Shown here piece after piece: positions 1 to 10,919 of a DNA stretch of 64,000 nt (its first letter is position 1; the number at the start of each line of letters is the position of its first letter). The stretch comes from Mercurialis annua (lineage: Eukaryota; Streptophyta; Magnoliopsida; Malpighiales; Euphorbiaceae). The position numbers and the translations under genes are program-made. Location of the stretch: the NCBI RefSeq assembly GCF_937616625.2, contig NC_065574.1, forward strand, positions 2,604,001 to 2,668,000, given 5' to 3'. The notes beneath the pieces were generated by a model. The model saw nothing but the letters and a program-made list of their open reading frames with translations. It was not told where the DNA came from and did not search any database.

Positions 1-2124
1 CTGATGAAGAGAGGAGGACAAATTATATATTTAGGGCCATTAGGTCAAAATTCACAAAAAATTGTTGAATATTTTGAGGTATATTTTATTATATATGACC
101 TCTAACTTCTAGGAAATTTTTGAGGTTATAAAAATCTAAGTCTCTGTTTAATCACACAATGCAGGAAGTTCCTGGAGTTCCTAAAATCACAGAGAAGGAC
201 AATCCATCTACATGGATGCTAGAAGTAAGCTCTGTAGCGGCTGAAGTCCGGCTTGGAACAGACTTTGCAGAATATTACAAGTCATCATCCTTGTGTCAGT
301 AAGTCAAAGAACAACTTTCTTTTTTGCATTGCACAGAACCTGTTGAGTCATACATTTTGGTGCTTTGTTTTTGCTTCTTGAAAGACTTCTAAAACTACCA
401 AACTTTATATTTATAATATATTTTTTTAAATTACCTATTCGCTTATATCTGTTGCAACGCTTTCATTTCCATACAATATTCTGTTAAACTATTTAAACTT
501 TTGACATTGATCCTTATAACCGAGCAGGAGAAACAAAGCTTTAGTGGATGAATTAGCCTTGCCGCCTCCAGGAGCAAGAGACCTTTATTTTGCGACGCAA
601 TATTCACAAAATTTATGGGGACAGTTCAAGAATTGCCTTTGGAAACAATGGTGGAGTTACTGGAGAAGTCCTGATTATAATCTTGGCAGGAGCTTCTTCA
701 CCTTGATTGCTGCCTTTCTAGTGGGGACTGTATTCTGGAAAGTTGGAACTAAAAGGTAATTAGAACCAAAATTTGATGAATTTCCATTTCTTTTAATTGT
801 CATGAATTATAATTGCTAAATTAATACAATGTCCTTCGTCTATGTTATACAATTCAGGGACACTGCAGGTGCACTAAATACGATCATTGGTGCAATGTAC
901 TCGGCTGTCATATTTATTGGTATCAACAACTGCTCAACAGTACAACCCATAATAGGAATTGAAAGAACTGTGTTTTATCGCGAAAGAGCAGCTGGAATGT
1001 ACTCTGCATTACCTTATGCCCTTTCACAGGTAAGCCAACTCTAAATATTTTGTACCCTTTGAATTGCAACATAAATCATCACCATAACTGTTCAATCTCG
1101 AGTTCTGACTAGACATGTGTATCAGCCTGAGTATCCATTCAGGCCCGTCGAGTTTGGGCGGGTTTGCACACTTAATTTTAAAACGAAGTTCGATTAAAAC
1201 CTCCATTAGATCCGGTTTTGATGACATGGTTTTGAACTTTTAGTTCCACTTAAAATTTCTAGTAGAATCGGAAAAGTCCCCTTCGAGTCCATATAATTTT
1301 TATGTATGGACCAAACGTGATAAAAATAGGCCTAAACCGGAACTGAGCTGGGTTTGAACTTGCTTATAGAAGAGCCAGATTCGGTTGAATCCGGTCTTCA
1401 GGTCTAGTTCCGACCCTAGTCAGGCTAGTTAGGGCCAATTTTCCATAAAAACAAAAAATAAGAAGTTGCACTATCTGTCTAATTGACTCGACCCATGTAT
1501 GCTGTGCAGGTTGTTTGTGAAATACCTTATGTGTTGTTTCAGACAATATATTATACACTTATAGTGTATGCATTAGTAGCCTTTGAATGGACAGCAGCCA
1601 AATTTTTCTGGTTCTTCTTTGTCTCCTTCTTCTCCTTCCTCTACTTCACATTCTACGGAATGATGACCGTTTCCATCACGCCAGACCTTCAAGTAGCAGC
1701 CATTTTCGCAGCAGCATTTTACGGACTTTTCAATCTCTTCTCAGGATTTTACATTCCACGACCGGTATATATACTTCAATTTCTCGAACATATCGTATAA
1801 TAACTAGTTAAAATTGCAATATTCTAACAGAAACCTTGTTAATAATTTCAGAAAATTCCCAAATGGTGGGTATGGTACTACTGGATGTGTCCATTGGCAT
1901 GGACAGTGTACGGACTAATTGTGTCGCAGTACCATGACGTTGAAGACCGCATCAAAGTTCCTGGAGTTTCGGTTGATCCTACGATTAAAGAGTATATTCA
2001 GGATCATTACGGGTATGATCCAGATTTCATGGGACCGGTCGCTGTCGTGCTGGTCGGCTTCTGCTTCTTCTTTGCTTTTATTTATGCATATGCCATTAAA
2101 ACACTCAACTTCCAAACCAGATAA
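1..2124 (+). CDS. PDR-type ABCG transporter, 3' part (gene A)
   Basis: This is the C-terminal part of a full-size ABCG (pleiotropic drug resistance) plasma-membrane exporter; the 5' part lies before the window. Exons I place by GT-AG sites and unbroken frame: 1-78, 165-298, 528-755, 858-1029, 1510-1764, 1852-2124 (stop TAA). The first piece carries the end of the second nucleotide-binding domain ([15 protein letters not shown]). The rest is transmembrane domain 2, with the family hallmarks [45 protein letters not shown] and the terminal LNFQTR. The last five exon lengths (134, 228, 172, 255, 273) equal those of gene B at 13618-22626 exactly, so the two are tandem paralogues. The intron 1030-1509 is much longer than its partner in gene B (480 versus 89 bp) and seems to hold inserted repeat-like sequence. 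No break is seen in the visible part. The closest group from memory is ABCG29/35/36. Confidence 0.95.
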
Positions 2125-2201
2125 ACATTATTATTTTCCTGCTATAAAGTTTTAAGCTTTCAGAGATGTATTTGTAAATGTAAAGGATTGTTCAATTTAG
2201 T

Positions 2202-2207
2202 AATAAA
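2202..2207 (+). promoter_or_regulatory. Candidate poly(A) signal of gene A
   Basis: An AATAAA hexamer lies about 78 bp after the stop codon of gene A. Plant poly(A) signals are loose, so this is only the best match. Confidence 0.4.
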
Positions 2208-4003
2208 TTTCAAGAAAATTTCTGAGTGCAACTGTTGTTCTTAAACTTATTCTGCAAGTAATCAAATGATAAGAGTAAAACCTAAAGAAAATCCGTGAGC
2301 AGTGATTATGCGATAAATAATGAGATTTTAATTATTTTTCACAAAATCAATTGATATATATATTAAATTTCATTATTTTTTAACAGAATGTTGTTGAGCG
2401 CTTGCACTAGGTTTACCAAGTGTAACTAGATTTGAATCAAAGTGATTTTTTTTCATCATTAACATTTTCTGGTCCATCTTCTTTAGACCTAACTCTTCAA
2501 ACAGGAAATTGTAATTGTCCGATGATTAAATCATTTAATATTTTGATACTATATTGAAAATTCGCTCTAAAGTTATGGGGCTAAATGACACATAATAAAA
2601 TTAGATCCATCATATAAACAATTCTTAAACTTGTATTTCGGAGTCAAATTAATAATTTTTAATTTTTTTTGTCAATTTTATCTCAAATTTTCTTAAGTTA
2701 GATCAAATTTTTTAATATTTGTATTTCAAACGCGTAATTTATGTGAACTCAAGATACATATTTAGAAATTTAATTGATTAAATTGATCGACTTGATCCTG
2801 AAATACAACTTTAAATCTATTTAATTAAAAAAATTAAAAATAATTTATTTAATTTTAAGAGATAAATTAAAGGTCGGATTGATCCTTTGTTCGTAATTTT
2901 TAGAAGAGAGGAAGTATAAGGTTGGTGTCTAACACTAATGATCCAATTAGCCTTAAGAGAAAGTTCGATTGACTTTGTTGTGAATTGTAATGACATGAAA
3001 TACTTTATTAGACCACTAATTACTTAATGGAGCATTGATACAAAAATGTTAATTTCATACACATTTATTGATTAAAATACGTGTACGAGTATATAAGCTT
3101 CTTTTTAGGCAAAAACCTTAAGGTCAACTCAAGGATTAACTTGCTTCTACTTAACGGCACAATCTGTTTTAAGAACATCTAAATTGATTTTACCCCTTAA
3201 TTACGAAAATACATTACTCCCTTGTGAAATTAAATCTTGGCATATTAACAAAAGTTAGTGACTAAATGTAACACGATTATTACACAAATAGAGATTTTCA
3301 AATTACATGCCTGAAAAATATTTAATTAAGCCATTGAATGACTTAGATTCTTAGAATATAGGAAAATACTCAAAACTACAAAAAAAAATATATTAGTTAA
3401 TGTATGTTTTACTAAGTAATATATAAGCAACGAAACTATTAAGTCATTAATGTATAGGAGTATTTTATTAATACATAAACTACAAAACATTTTAAAAATA
3501 ATATTTAATTTTATACAAATAAATTAAAATTTACTATAAAAGTAAATATCATATTTTTAAAAAAGTCAATTCCAAATTTTATAATTTTTTAAGTAATAAT
3601 AATCAAACAATAATATTATTATTACTAAAAAATTATGTCAATTTAATTTAAATCTAAAATACAAGTTTAAGCAACGGTTTTCGTACTCTTCATTCTTCTC
3701 TTCCATTGTTTCTAGAAACCTTCATATTTTTCCTTTAGAGTATAACAAAATCTGTTTTGAATGAATCGTTAAAATATTTGAGTGCATTTTTGAAAATCTG
3801 TTTGCCCTATAAATTGCATCATCTTCCTCATTCTTCATTAAGCAAGGTTTTTAAGTCAAAAATCTTATTCAAGCTTCAAACATTTTTCATGCATTATTGA
3901 AATCATTTTTACTTATTGTTTTTATTGAGTTTCACTATTTGGTGCCTTATTTACTCTGTCTTACCTATAAGTTTAGTTGTATCAAAAGAGTATTTTCTGC
4001 ACA
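2208..4003. other. Intergenic, no gene seen
   Basis: AT-rich spacer after gene A with many stops in all frames and no coding signal I can support. Around 2620-2880 there are phrases (forms of 'aaacttgtatttcgg' and 'ttgatcgac') that recur loosely near 32640-32760 and 54050-54300, so it probably contains decayed dispersed repeats. Confidence 0.5.
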
Positions 4004-4013
4004 CTTAAATGAA

Positions 4014-4391
4014 GGCTTAATTACTTAAAACCTCCCATCTTAATTTTTTTTTTCATTTATACCCTGACTTTGTAAAAAAACTATTTGTACCCAATTTTGG
4101 GTTTTTAGGTTTCATCTCTACCCAAAAGTACTAAAATTGCCTCTTTTCACTTGAAAAAAGTTTAATATAATCTTTTAATTTATGTTTATATAAAAATTAG
4201 ACGTATGATATAACCTTTTATTTGATTGTTTTTTATTTTTTCATCTTTTAATTCATTAAATTGTCAATTATATTTTTGTATTGGGTAGATGAAACCTAAA
4301 AACTCAAAATTGCGTACAAATGACTTTTTTACAAGGTCGGGGTAAAACAAAAAAAAAAGTTTAAGGTGAGTTTTTTTTAAATAATTAGGCC
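4014..4391. mobile_element. MULE-like MITE, family GGCTTAATTA
   Basis: A 378-bp foldback element. It begins GGCTTAATTACTTAAAA and ends with the inverted form (TTTAAATAATTAGGCC). The inner arms also pair: the left arm has 'ccctgactttgtaaaaa' and 'tttcatctctaccc', mirrored near 4285-4345. Flanks are cttaaatgaa (4004-4013) and cttaaaagaa (4392-4401), a 10-bp target duplication with one mismatch. It encodes nothing. The same family recurs at 50146-50500. Confidence 0.8.
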
Positions 4392-4401
4392 CTTAAAAGA
4401 A

Positions 4402-4998
4402 CATCTGTTGTTAAAGGTTTTGTAAACGCTTAGATGATAAATTTACTGGTCGTGAGTTTCTTGAACTTGGGAATACCAGAGGATGGAAAATCAGATTAGA
4501 ACAAGTAGTTTTTAGCTCTGTATTTCTAGGCAGTTATTTCTTGTCCGAAAAAAAATTGGTTAATAAAAATCTCAAGTGGTGATATATTGAGGAGTGGATG
4601 TATGCAGATGCAGAACCACTATAAAAAATTTGTGTTCTTTATTTCATTAATGTTTGTTTCCAGTTTAGTTTTAAAAATAGTTAAATTAATTTCATAATAT
4701 TTTTACAAGCTATTTTGACATTTAGCACCAAAAGTTTTTAAGTTCTCAATTTACCCTCTCTGGAAAAGCCATCTGGACCAAATCCGAAAGTAAAATTACT
4801 CCATAATTTTCCAACCTAGAACAAGAAAATAAAAAAATAGCAATCAGCAAGAATGAATTTGTTCACTAGATAGAAATGGAATACTGGTATAAAATTAAAT
4901 GTACTAAACTATCATTTCGTCAAAACATTAAGTCAACATAATAAATGCTAATCCTTAGTTTTTCATGCATTGGTAGAATTAGTTAGAAGGAGTTGTTG
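4402..4998. other. Intergenic, no gene seen
   Basis: AT-rich spacer between the MITE and the LTR element; no open frame, RNA gene or clear repeat recognised. Confidence 0.5.
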
Positions 4999-5003
4999 GT
5001 TAC
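4999..5003. repeat. Target-site duplication, left copy
   Basis: gttac directly before the 5' LTR, repeated exactly at 11827-11831 after the 3' LTR; 5 bp is the usual size for Ty3/gypsy integrases. Confidence 0.9.
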
Positions 5004-5593
5004 TGATGGATACCGAATCCCACTGAAAGTATAATGGAGCCGAGTTGCAGGAGATCCACTCTCAGGCGACACCGGACTCCCCCTGAAGACGGAAAGATAT
5101 GGAGATACCGAATCTCTAAGATTCGGTAATACACTAATAAAGACCGAATCCCACATGATCCGCCAAGAGCGCGTCAGGTCCGGGATTCGGATAAACGACT
5201 AAATATGGAAACCTTGTCCTATTTGGACACAAACACTACATATGGAAGGATAAGCTCTACTTTAGGAAGATAAGACTATTTAGGAAGACGTTCCTAAATA
5301 GGACTCTTATCAGATTAAGGTAGATCTCGACAAATCAGGAGAATCCTTAAGATACGGCCGAATCCCTACAAAGTAGGATTCACCTACCTAATACAACTCT
5401 ACTAGGTATATTCGACTACTATAAAAGGAGCACGAGGTATGCCTAGAATCACAATTACATTCATATACTCAAAACGCTGCTCAAAGCTCTAAACTGACTT
5501 TAGCATCGGAGAGTTAATCGGACAACCACCGTCCGGTTAGCTTCTACCCTGTTTTGCAGGTTCGCTCACCGGTTCAGAAGGCAGACTCCATCA
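5004..5593 (+). repeat. 5' LTR
   Basis: 590 bp with 7-bp inverted ends TGATGGA and TCCATCA. It has a TATA box at 5420-5428 and matches the 3' LTR without any difference I can find. Internal short motif 'accgaatc' recurs several times (about 5012, 5105, 5144). Confidence 0.95.
5420..5428 (+). promoter_or_regulatory. LTR TATA box
   Basis: TATAAAAGG in the last third of the 5' LTR, at the expected place for the element's promoter; the 3' LTR carries it at 11653-11661. Confidence 0.75.
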
Positions 5594-5595
5594 AT

Positions 5596-5613
5596 TGGCG
5601 CCGTCTGTGGGAA
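5596..5613 (+). promoter_or_regulatory. Primer-binding site
   Basis: TGGCGCCGTCTGTGGGAA begins 2 bp after the LTR end. TGGCGCC is the usual tRNA-complementary start in plant Tat/Athila-type elements. Confidence 0.8.
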
Positions 5614-5677
5614 AAGCTTAACTAAACTTCAAAAGAAGGAGCTTTTCTGAACTCAAAAACAAATCTCATTGAAGAAG

Positions 5678-8158
5678 ATGACTTCTGAAAGAGTAAACCT
5701 GAAAGACAAGCAACCAATGGACCCAAAAAGCACTCCGGAGATAATCAACGTGACGGAAGACGGGCTTCTCAACTCCGGGGAAAAAGGCAACACCGGAGGG
5801 CTCTCTTTCTCAACACCCCAGTACCAAACTAATCCAATAAGAGGAAGCATCCCAATTGCTTTCAACCTAAGCACTGAAGAACAAGCACCGAATGCAGCAG
5901 CACAAGATCCACACAGCGAAATGCTGAAAAAGATACTAGAATCTGTACAGGCAAATCTTGACAGATTGGCCAATGAGGCCAAAAGAACAAACGACAGGCA
6001 CGAAGAAACTATGAAAATGCTAAGGGAAAACTTCAGCCCTACAGCTCCCAGAAGAAGAGAAAGAACAGAAAAAGCAAACCCAGGCCGACGAGAGACAAGG
6101 GCAGAAAACAACAAAAGCAAAGAACCTCGGACCAGAGGAAACGAAGAAAGGAACGAAGCAAGAAACCAGCGAGAAAAGGAAACCAGCGACGAGGAAAGTC
6201 CTGACAGAGAAAAATCTAACGAGGAATCACCGGAGACACCCAGAAATGAGCACAACCAGGAGGACGCCCGAAGCGGTCTGAATACGAAAAGAGACGAACG
6301 AAGGGAGAAGGAAAAAGAAGACGCCCCACCAAGGAGTAAGCGACAAGAAAGAGATGCAGGGAAAGAACAAAATAAGAAAAAACACCAAGAAGGAGAGGGC
6401 GAATCGTCAGAGACACCCCAAAAAAGCAAAGCCACATATGTGGTGGAAGAAGATTTAGAAGAGAAGATCGCCAAAGCGCTCAAGAAACTAAAATCTGAAG
6501 AATTAGACATAGAGGATCTCAGGTTGAAAGGATCACCCCTCTCGCCCGAGATCATGGAGGAAACCATCCCGTACAGCATGAAGCTGCCGACCTTGCCAAT
6601 TTTCAATGGGGAAGGAGACCCCCGAGACCATACCTCTAGGTTCACAGCGACCATGGGGCTACTCAGCGTATCAGACGCCATCCTCTGCAGGGTTTTCCCT
6701 ACCACGCTCACGGGCACAGCCCAGAGATGGTATAACAAATTAAAACCAGGCTCGATCAAAAGCTTCGCTTCGCTTTCAACAGAATTCCTCAACAGATATC
6801 TCACAAACATCCCAGCTAAAACCACTACCAGTATCCTAAGAGCCTGTATCCAAGAAGAAGGAGAAACCCTGCGAAGCTACATCGAACGATTCAACAAGCA
6901 AGCTATGAAGATAGACAACCTGAACGTCGACATGGCGACAGAAGCATTGCGAGACGGGACGCGATTCGGAAAGCTGGTGGACAAGCTGCTAGTCAATAAA
7001 CCCACAACTTTCTCAAACTTAATGGGCATAGCTCAGAAATACTTCGAGTTAGACGAAGGGCGAAGGGCGATTCGCGGAAAGGAAGCAAAAGGAAAAGAAT
7101 CAAAAGAGAGATCCAGAGAAAAAACCAAGTCCAAACCTGATGACAGGAGAGGAAGACCCGAAGAAAGCAGACGATTCGCCCCCCAGACAAGATATGAATC
7201 GAGATACGATCCCAGAGATGATGAGAATAACTTCACTCCATTAAACACCAGCCGAACTAATGTCCTCATGTGGATCAAAGAAAACATCAAAAACGTGGTA
7301 TGGCCACCCAAAATGAAAGCAGAAGCAAGAGACACCAGAAAGTACTGCAAATTTCACGACGATTACGGACACGAAACGGATAGCTGCAGAGACTTAAAGG
7401 TCGAGATCGAAAGAATGATCGACACAGGCGAACTGAGGAAATTTGTGGCCCGAAAAGAGAAGAGCAATGACAAGGGAGAAAAAAGAAACAGAGAAGACAA
7501 GCCAAAAGAAAAGGAAGACGAGCGCCCATCCAAAATTCTGGGAACCATACACATGATTAATGGTGGAGGGCATAGTAGCTCCACGATCAGGAGGAAGCAG
7601 AGGAAGGAAGTAATGAACATACGAGAAACTCACATGCCGCCAGTGATCTTCGATGTAGAAGACTATGAACACGTCAAAGCACCTCACAACGATGCTTTGG
7701 TAGTGACTACTATCATTGAAAATTGGAACATGGAGCGGATCCTTATCGACGAAGGAAGTGCAGTAAACCTCATGACGAATGCAGCATACAAAATGTTGGG
7801 AGGAACAGCGTCAAGGTTACGCCGAGTCCCAATTCCGCTATCAGGACTCGGTGGACCCTCCATCACTCCGCTGGGAGCAGTCACCTTGGAAGTAATAATC
7901 GGCCCAGAAAGAGGAATGAACAAGAAAATCATGTCACTATTTAACATAGTGGACATGGAATTGACATATAATGCCATCCTAGGAAGACCTTTCCTCCATG
8001 ACTCGGCAGCGGTAACCAGCATCAGAGCACTGGCAATGAAGGTACCGACTGAAAAGGGAGTAGTGACGCTGAGAGGAGACCAAGGAATAGCCAAGAAGTG
8101 CTATGATGAGTCAGTGGTGGATCTCCAAGAAAACAAGACCGAAAAGAAGGAAGAATAG
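5678..8158 (+). CDS. Retrotransposon Gag with protease-like domain
   Basis: About 826 aa from the ATG at 5678; a TTG at 5669 also lies in frame but the ATG is the natural start. The N-terminal third (about residues 80-290) is extremely rich in K, E and R, as seen in plant gypsy Gag. The Gag core follows at about 300-440, with QRWYNKLKPGSI and LRSYIERFNKQ. A zinc-knuckle variant (CKFHDDYGHETDSC, Cx2Hx4Hx4C) sits near residue 555. A retropepsin-like fold comes near residue 690: RILIDEGSAVN, where D691 is the candidate catalytic residue in a D-x-G-S setting, then LGRPFLHD. The frame stops after the protease with no RT following. Role: particle assembly and packaging of the element's RNA. No internal stop is seen. 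Confidence 0.93.
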   Translation: MTSERVNLKDKQPMDPKSTPEIINVTEDGLLNSGEKGNTGGLSFSTPQYQTNPIRGSIPIAFNLSTEEQAPNAAAQDPHSEMLKKILESVQANLDRLANEAKRTNDRHEETMKMLRENFSPTAPRRRERTEKANPGRRETRAENNKSKEPRTRGNEERNEARNQREKETSDEESPDREKSNEESPETPRNEHNQEDARSGLNTKRDERREKEKEDAPPRSKRQERDAGKEQNKKKHQEGEGESSETPQKSKATYVVEEDLEEKIAKALKKLKSEELDIEDLRLKGSPLSPEIMEETIPYSMKLPTLPIFNGEGDPRDHTSRFTATMGLLSVSDAILCRVFPTTLTGTAQRWYNKLKPGSIKSFASLSTEFLNRYLTNIPAKTTTSILRACIQEEGETLRSYIERFNKQAMKIDNLNVDMATEALRDGTRFGKLVDKLLVNKPTTFSNLMGIAQKYFELDEGRRAIRGKEAKGKESKERSREKTKSKPDDRRGRPEESRRFAPQTRYESRYDPRDDENNFTPLNTSRTNVLMWIKENIKNVVWPPKMKAEARDTRKYCKFHDDYGHETDSCRDLKVEIERMIDTGELRKFVARKEKSNDKGEKRNREDKPKEKEDERPSKILGTIHMINGGGHSSSTIRRKQRKEVMNIRETHMPPVIFDVEDYEHVKAPHNDALVVTTIIENWNMERILIDEGSAVNLMTNAAYKMLGGTASRLRRVPIPLSGLGGPSITPLGAVTLEVIIGPERGMNKKIMSLFNIVDMELTYNAILGRPFLHDSAAVTSIRALAMKVPTEKGVVTLRGDQGIAKKCYDESVVDLQENKTEKKEE

Positions 8159-8383
8159 GAATGAAAAACGACCCATCATCGGTAACGACTCTCCGTCTTA
8201 CCAGATGGCGTCAAATCTATCTTTAATGCTTTGTATGCCATCTTTTTATCAATAAAAATTCAATTTCGCTACCATCTGATTAGCCAGACGAACCAATAAA
8301 GAAATAAAAATCAAGAACAGCCACGAATGATTAAATCAAAGACGAAAGAAGAAAAAATAAATTAAAGATCAAACTCAAGAAAA

Positions 8384-8550
8384 GCTAAAAGCCAAGAAAA
8401 TGAGTTCAAATTAACTCAAAGCAAAATCGCCGAACCAGGCAAATCGCCACGAAAGGCTAAGAGCCAAGAAAATGAGTTTAAATTAACTCAAAGCAAAATA
8501 GCCGAACCAGGCAGATCGCCACGAAAGGCTAAAAATGAGTTTAGATTAAC
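8384..8550. repeat. 72-bp tandem repeat after gag
   Basis: Two full 72-bp units start at 8384 and 8456, with a shortened third from 8528. Each holds 'gctaaaagccaagaaaatgag' type text, the dyad gagttnaaattaactc and 'cgccgaaccaggc'. It lies between the Gag stop and the 3' end of the antisense gene. Confidence 0.8.
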
Positions 8551-8668
8551 TCAGAAAAGGCGAATCGCCAAAAAAGAGTTTAGATTAACTCGAAACAAAA
8601 ACAAAAATAAAAAGAGTTTAGATTAACTCTACAAAAAACAACGCCAAGAACAGGGTTTAGAATAACCC
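8402..8668. repeat. Array of six 16-bp dyads
   Basis: Six dyads of the form GAGTT-N6-AACTC at 8402-8417, 8474-8489, 8537-8552, 8576-8591, 8614-8629 and, with both arms changed together to GGGTT...AACCC, at 8653-8668. The later copies lie outside the 72-bp unit yet keep the dyad. They would form short hairpins in the 3' part of either transcript. Confidence 0.75.
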
Positions 8669-8799
8669 TCGAGGCAAGACAAGTACATAAAGATAAGACA
8701 AAAGCACATTTCGAAGAAAAACGAAGAAAATATATTCATAAATTGCGAATTACAAAAAGCAAAATTAATACATCAGCAAATACAATCAAAAGAAAACTA

Positions 8800-9941
8800 C
8801 TAAACACGGTCTTTAGAAATCTTGACGAGGAGATCACGGGCGATGGCCTGGGGATCCAACCCGTTGACCCCAGAAAGATCAATATTGGGATTCTGCTCCA
8901 GAAGCTTCTTCCCAATCGCAAGGCGATACTCGCTTATCAGGGCAGAGTAAAAAGCCTTCGTATCTAGCAGACGGATGTGAAGACCTTCAACCTCCGATCT
9001 AAGACTATCCCTCTCCCCACCAACAAGGGAATTGATCCGAATGAGCTCCTCGATCTCTTGAGTCAAGTCATCGGTCTTTTTCTCAATCACTTTCACTTGG
9101 CGATCATTAATCGCATCCTGCGCCTTGAGCTGCGCCAGAAGGGAATCATGCTCTTCCAAAGAGGCCTTCAATTTCGCCCTTTCAGACTCGGAAGTCGCCA
9201 AAAGAGCAGACAGACGCTCGACCTCCTCCTCGGCACACTGTCGGCGGTCGTTCAATACCAGAACAGATTGAAGGGCCTACACACCAGAAATAAACAAATA
9301 AGAAAGCAACTGAATACAAAAAACATATTATACTCAAGAAAGAAAGCACTTACAGAGAAACCATGAAAACAAGCCAGATCGGAAAGCTCCTGACCCGGCC
9401 TACCACAGAACCACGTGACATCATCAGGAATCGCCAAAGTCCGGATATATTCCGCTAGCACTCTCGGATTCAGCAAACTGGCAGGATCCTGACCTTCGAC
9501 CCATCGAACCAAGTCTGGAGCAGAAGAAGAGCTTCCAGGAAAACTCTCCCTCGTAGGAGAATCATTGACAACTCGACGTCTTTTTCTAGACGGAGAATCC
9601 GGGTCTCGACCTAGAGAAATCTCCCCCGAATCAGCAACAACAGGCCCCTCTAAGGCCACACCCCCAACTCCCCCCGAAACGATAGATGATGCTAGAGGGG
9701 GAAGTAGTGACGGAATCGCCTCGTCGCCGACTGGAACAGCCAAGTCATCACCATCATCATCATTTATAACAATAACCTCAGGCAACGCTACCTCGGCGGA
9801 AGCTAGGGGGATATCAACAGGAGCTCCATCCACGACAATGTCGCCAGGAATAACGTTGGCGACAGGAACGTCAGGACCACCCATCGGAACGTCCAAATCT
9901 ACTTGAAATCCGGAAAGGAAATCGTCAGAAGAAGAAGACAT
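8800..9941 (-). CDS. Antisense extra ORF of the retrotransposon, acidic/coiled-coil protein
   Basis: A two-exon gene on the strand opposite to gag. Exons are 9941-9354 and 9276-8800. The 77-bp intron has a donor GTAAG at 9353 and an acceptor TAG at 9277-9279, and the join keeps the frame, giving about 354 aa. The N-terminal half is acidic and low in complexity, starting MSSSSDDFLSG, with a likely nuclear signal SRKRRRVV near residue 120 and then WFCGRPGQELSDLACFHG. The C-terminal half is a long predicted coiled coil rich in E, L, K and R (EEEVERLSALLATSE onward). This pattern fits the plant 'putative gypsy-type transposon' antisense ORFs of Tat elements. Function is unknown. Whether it joins the ORF at 9986-10700 is unclear, because the obvious splice is out of frame. 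Confidence 0.75.
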
Positions 9942-9985
9942 CCTACAAAAGAAACATTAAAAAGAACTTAAGCAAATTAATATAC

Positions 9986-10700
9986 CTTGAACAAAAGAGT
10001 AGCAAAGATCCGCCAAGCCTCGAGGAGGATCCTCCAAAGGAAACCACCGACTCCGAAGATGACTATTAACCAAGACATCTAAAATGGGACGAGACACAAT
10101 ACTACAAGAAGATATGTCAAAAGCAAGTTTTGACTCGGATAAACTTAAAGAAGAAGAACAGCTCCGAACTGGATGAGAAGAAAAACCATCCGAAAAATGA
10201 AGAAAAGCAAATTTATGATAGACAATAAAGAAACGCCTTCGCCAGCGACTGGTTAGGCAAGGAAGATAAATACGAGATCGCCCTTCTCTACCAAGGGCGA
10301 AAACGAAGCAGCCATCACACTTCCTAAAATCTACAAAATGATATAACACTTTGAGAGAAGGGGCACAGCCCCGGAGCCTACATGCCTCTGAAAAGGCGAG
10401 CACTACTCTAATCGTACCAGGGTAAAGTTGCCCTAGAGCAACCTTTAAATCCCTACACACCTCTACTAAAAATGGATCCAAAGGAAACCTAAGACCAGCA
10501 GCAAATTGCTCTTCAAAAAGAACCGCCCTACAAGAAGATCCGGGAGAATCAGACGCAGCCATATCGGCACCGGGTAATATTACCCTATAATCAAAAGGAA
10601 AACTATACTTAAAATAGATATCTAAGACTTCATCCCTACGAAGCTTCGATCGGGTAAAAGCCATAGCAGCGCAAGCATCTTCTACTCGACTAAGAGGCAT
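9986..10700 (-). CDS. Antisense ORF with Transposase_28-like (PF04195-like) region
   Basis: Open frame reading leftward from an ATG at 10700 (MPLSRVEDACAAMAF), about 238 codons to a good donor site (CAAG then GTATATT) at 9986/9985. It contains FAAGLRFPLDPFLVEVCRDL and LGQLYPGTIRVVLAFSEACRL, the typical look of the plant 'putative gypsy type transposon' family, followed by WRRRFFIV. The role is unknown. The next acceptor (TTTTGTAG, before 9942) would join it to the ORF at 9941, but the phase is wrong by one base and leads to a stop, so this may be a frameshift or a separate product. The frame stays open upstream to 10919, so the start is a choice, not proven. Confidence 0.6.
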
Positions 10701-10919
10701 CCTAGAACAGGGAATCACAAACATAAACACAAAATAAGGATCAAACAAAAAATATATTGAAGAACACGTTGAAGAACACATCAAAGAACAACAAGTACAG
10801 AAGAAATTTCCAGAATATAAAGCGTGGAGAATATACAAAGAAGAAAGCCATATTAACATCCAAACGACGAAAGAAAACATACCTGAAAAAACTGGAGAAA
10901 ACAAGTCACGAAGAATCAA

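Noticed and set aside
5653..6825. 390-aa open frame on the minus strand opposite gag
   Set aside because: It lies antisense to the clear Gag frame and is made of S/L/F runs mirrored from the K/E/R-rich Gag codons; no domain seen.
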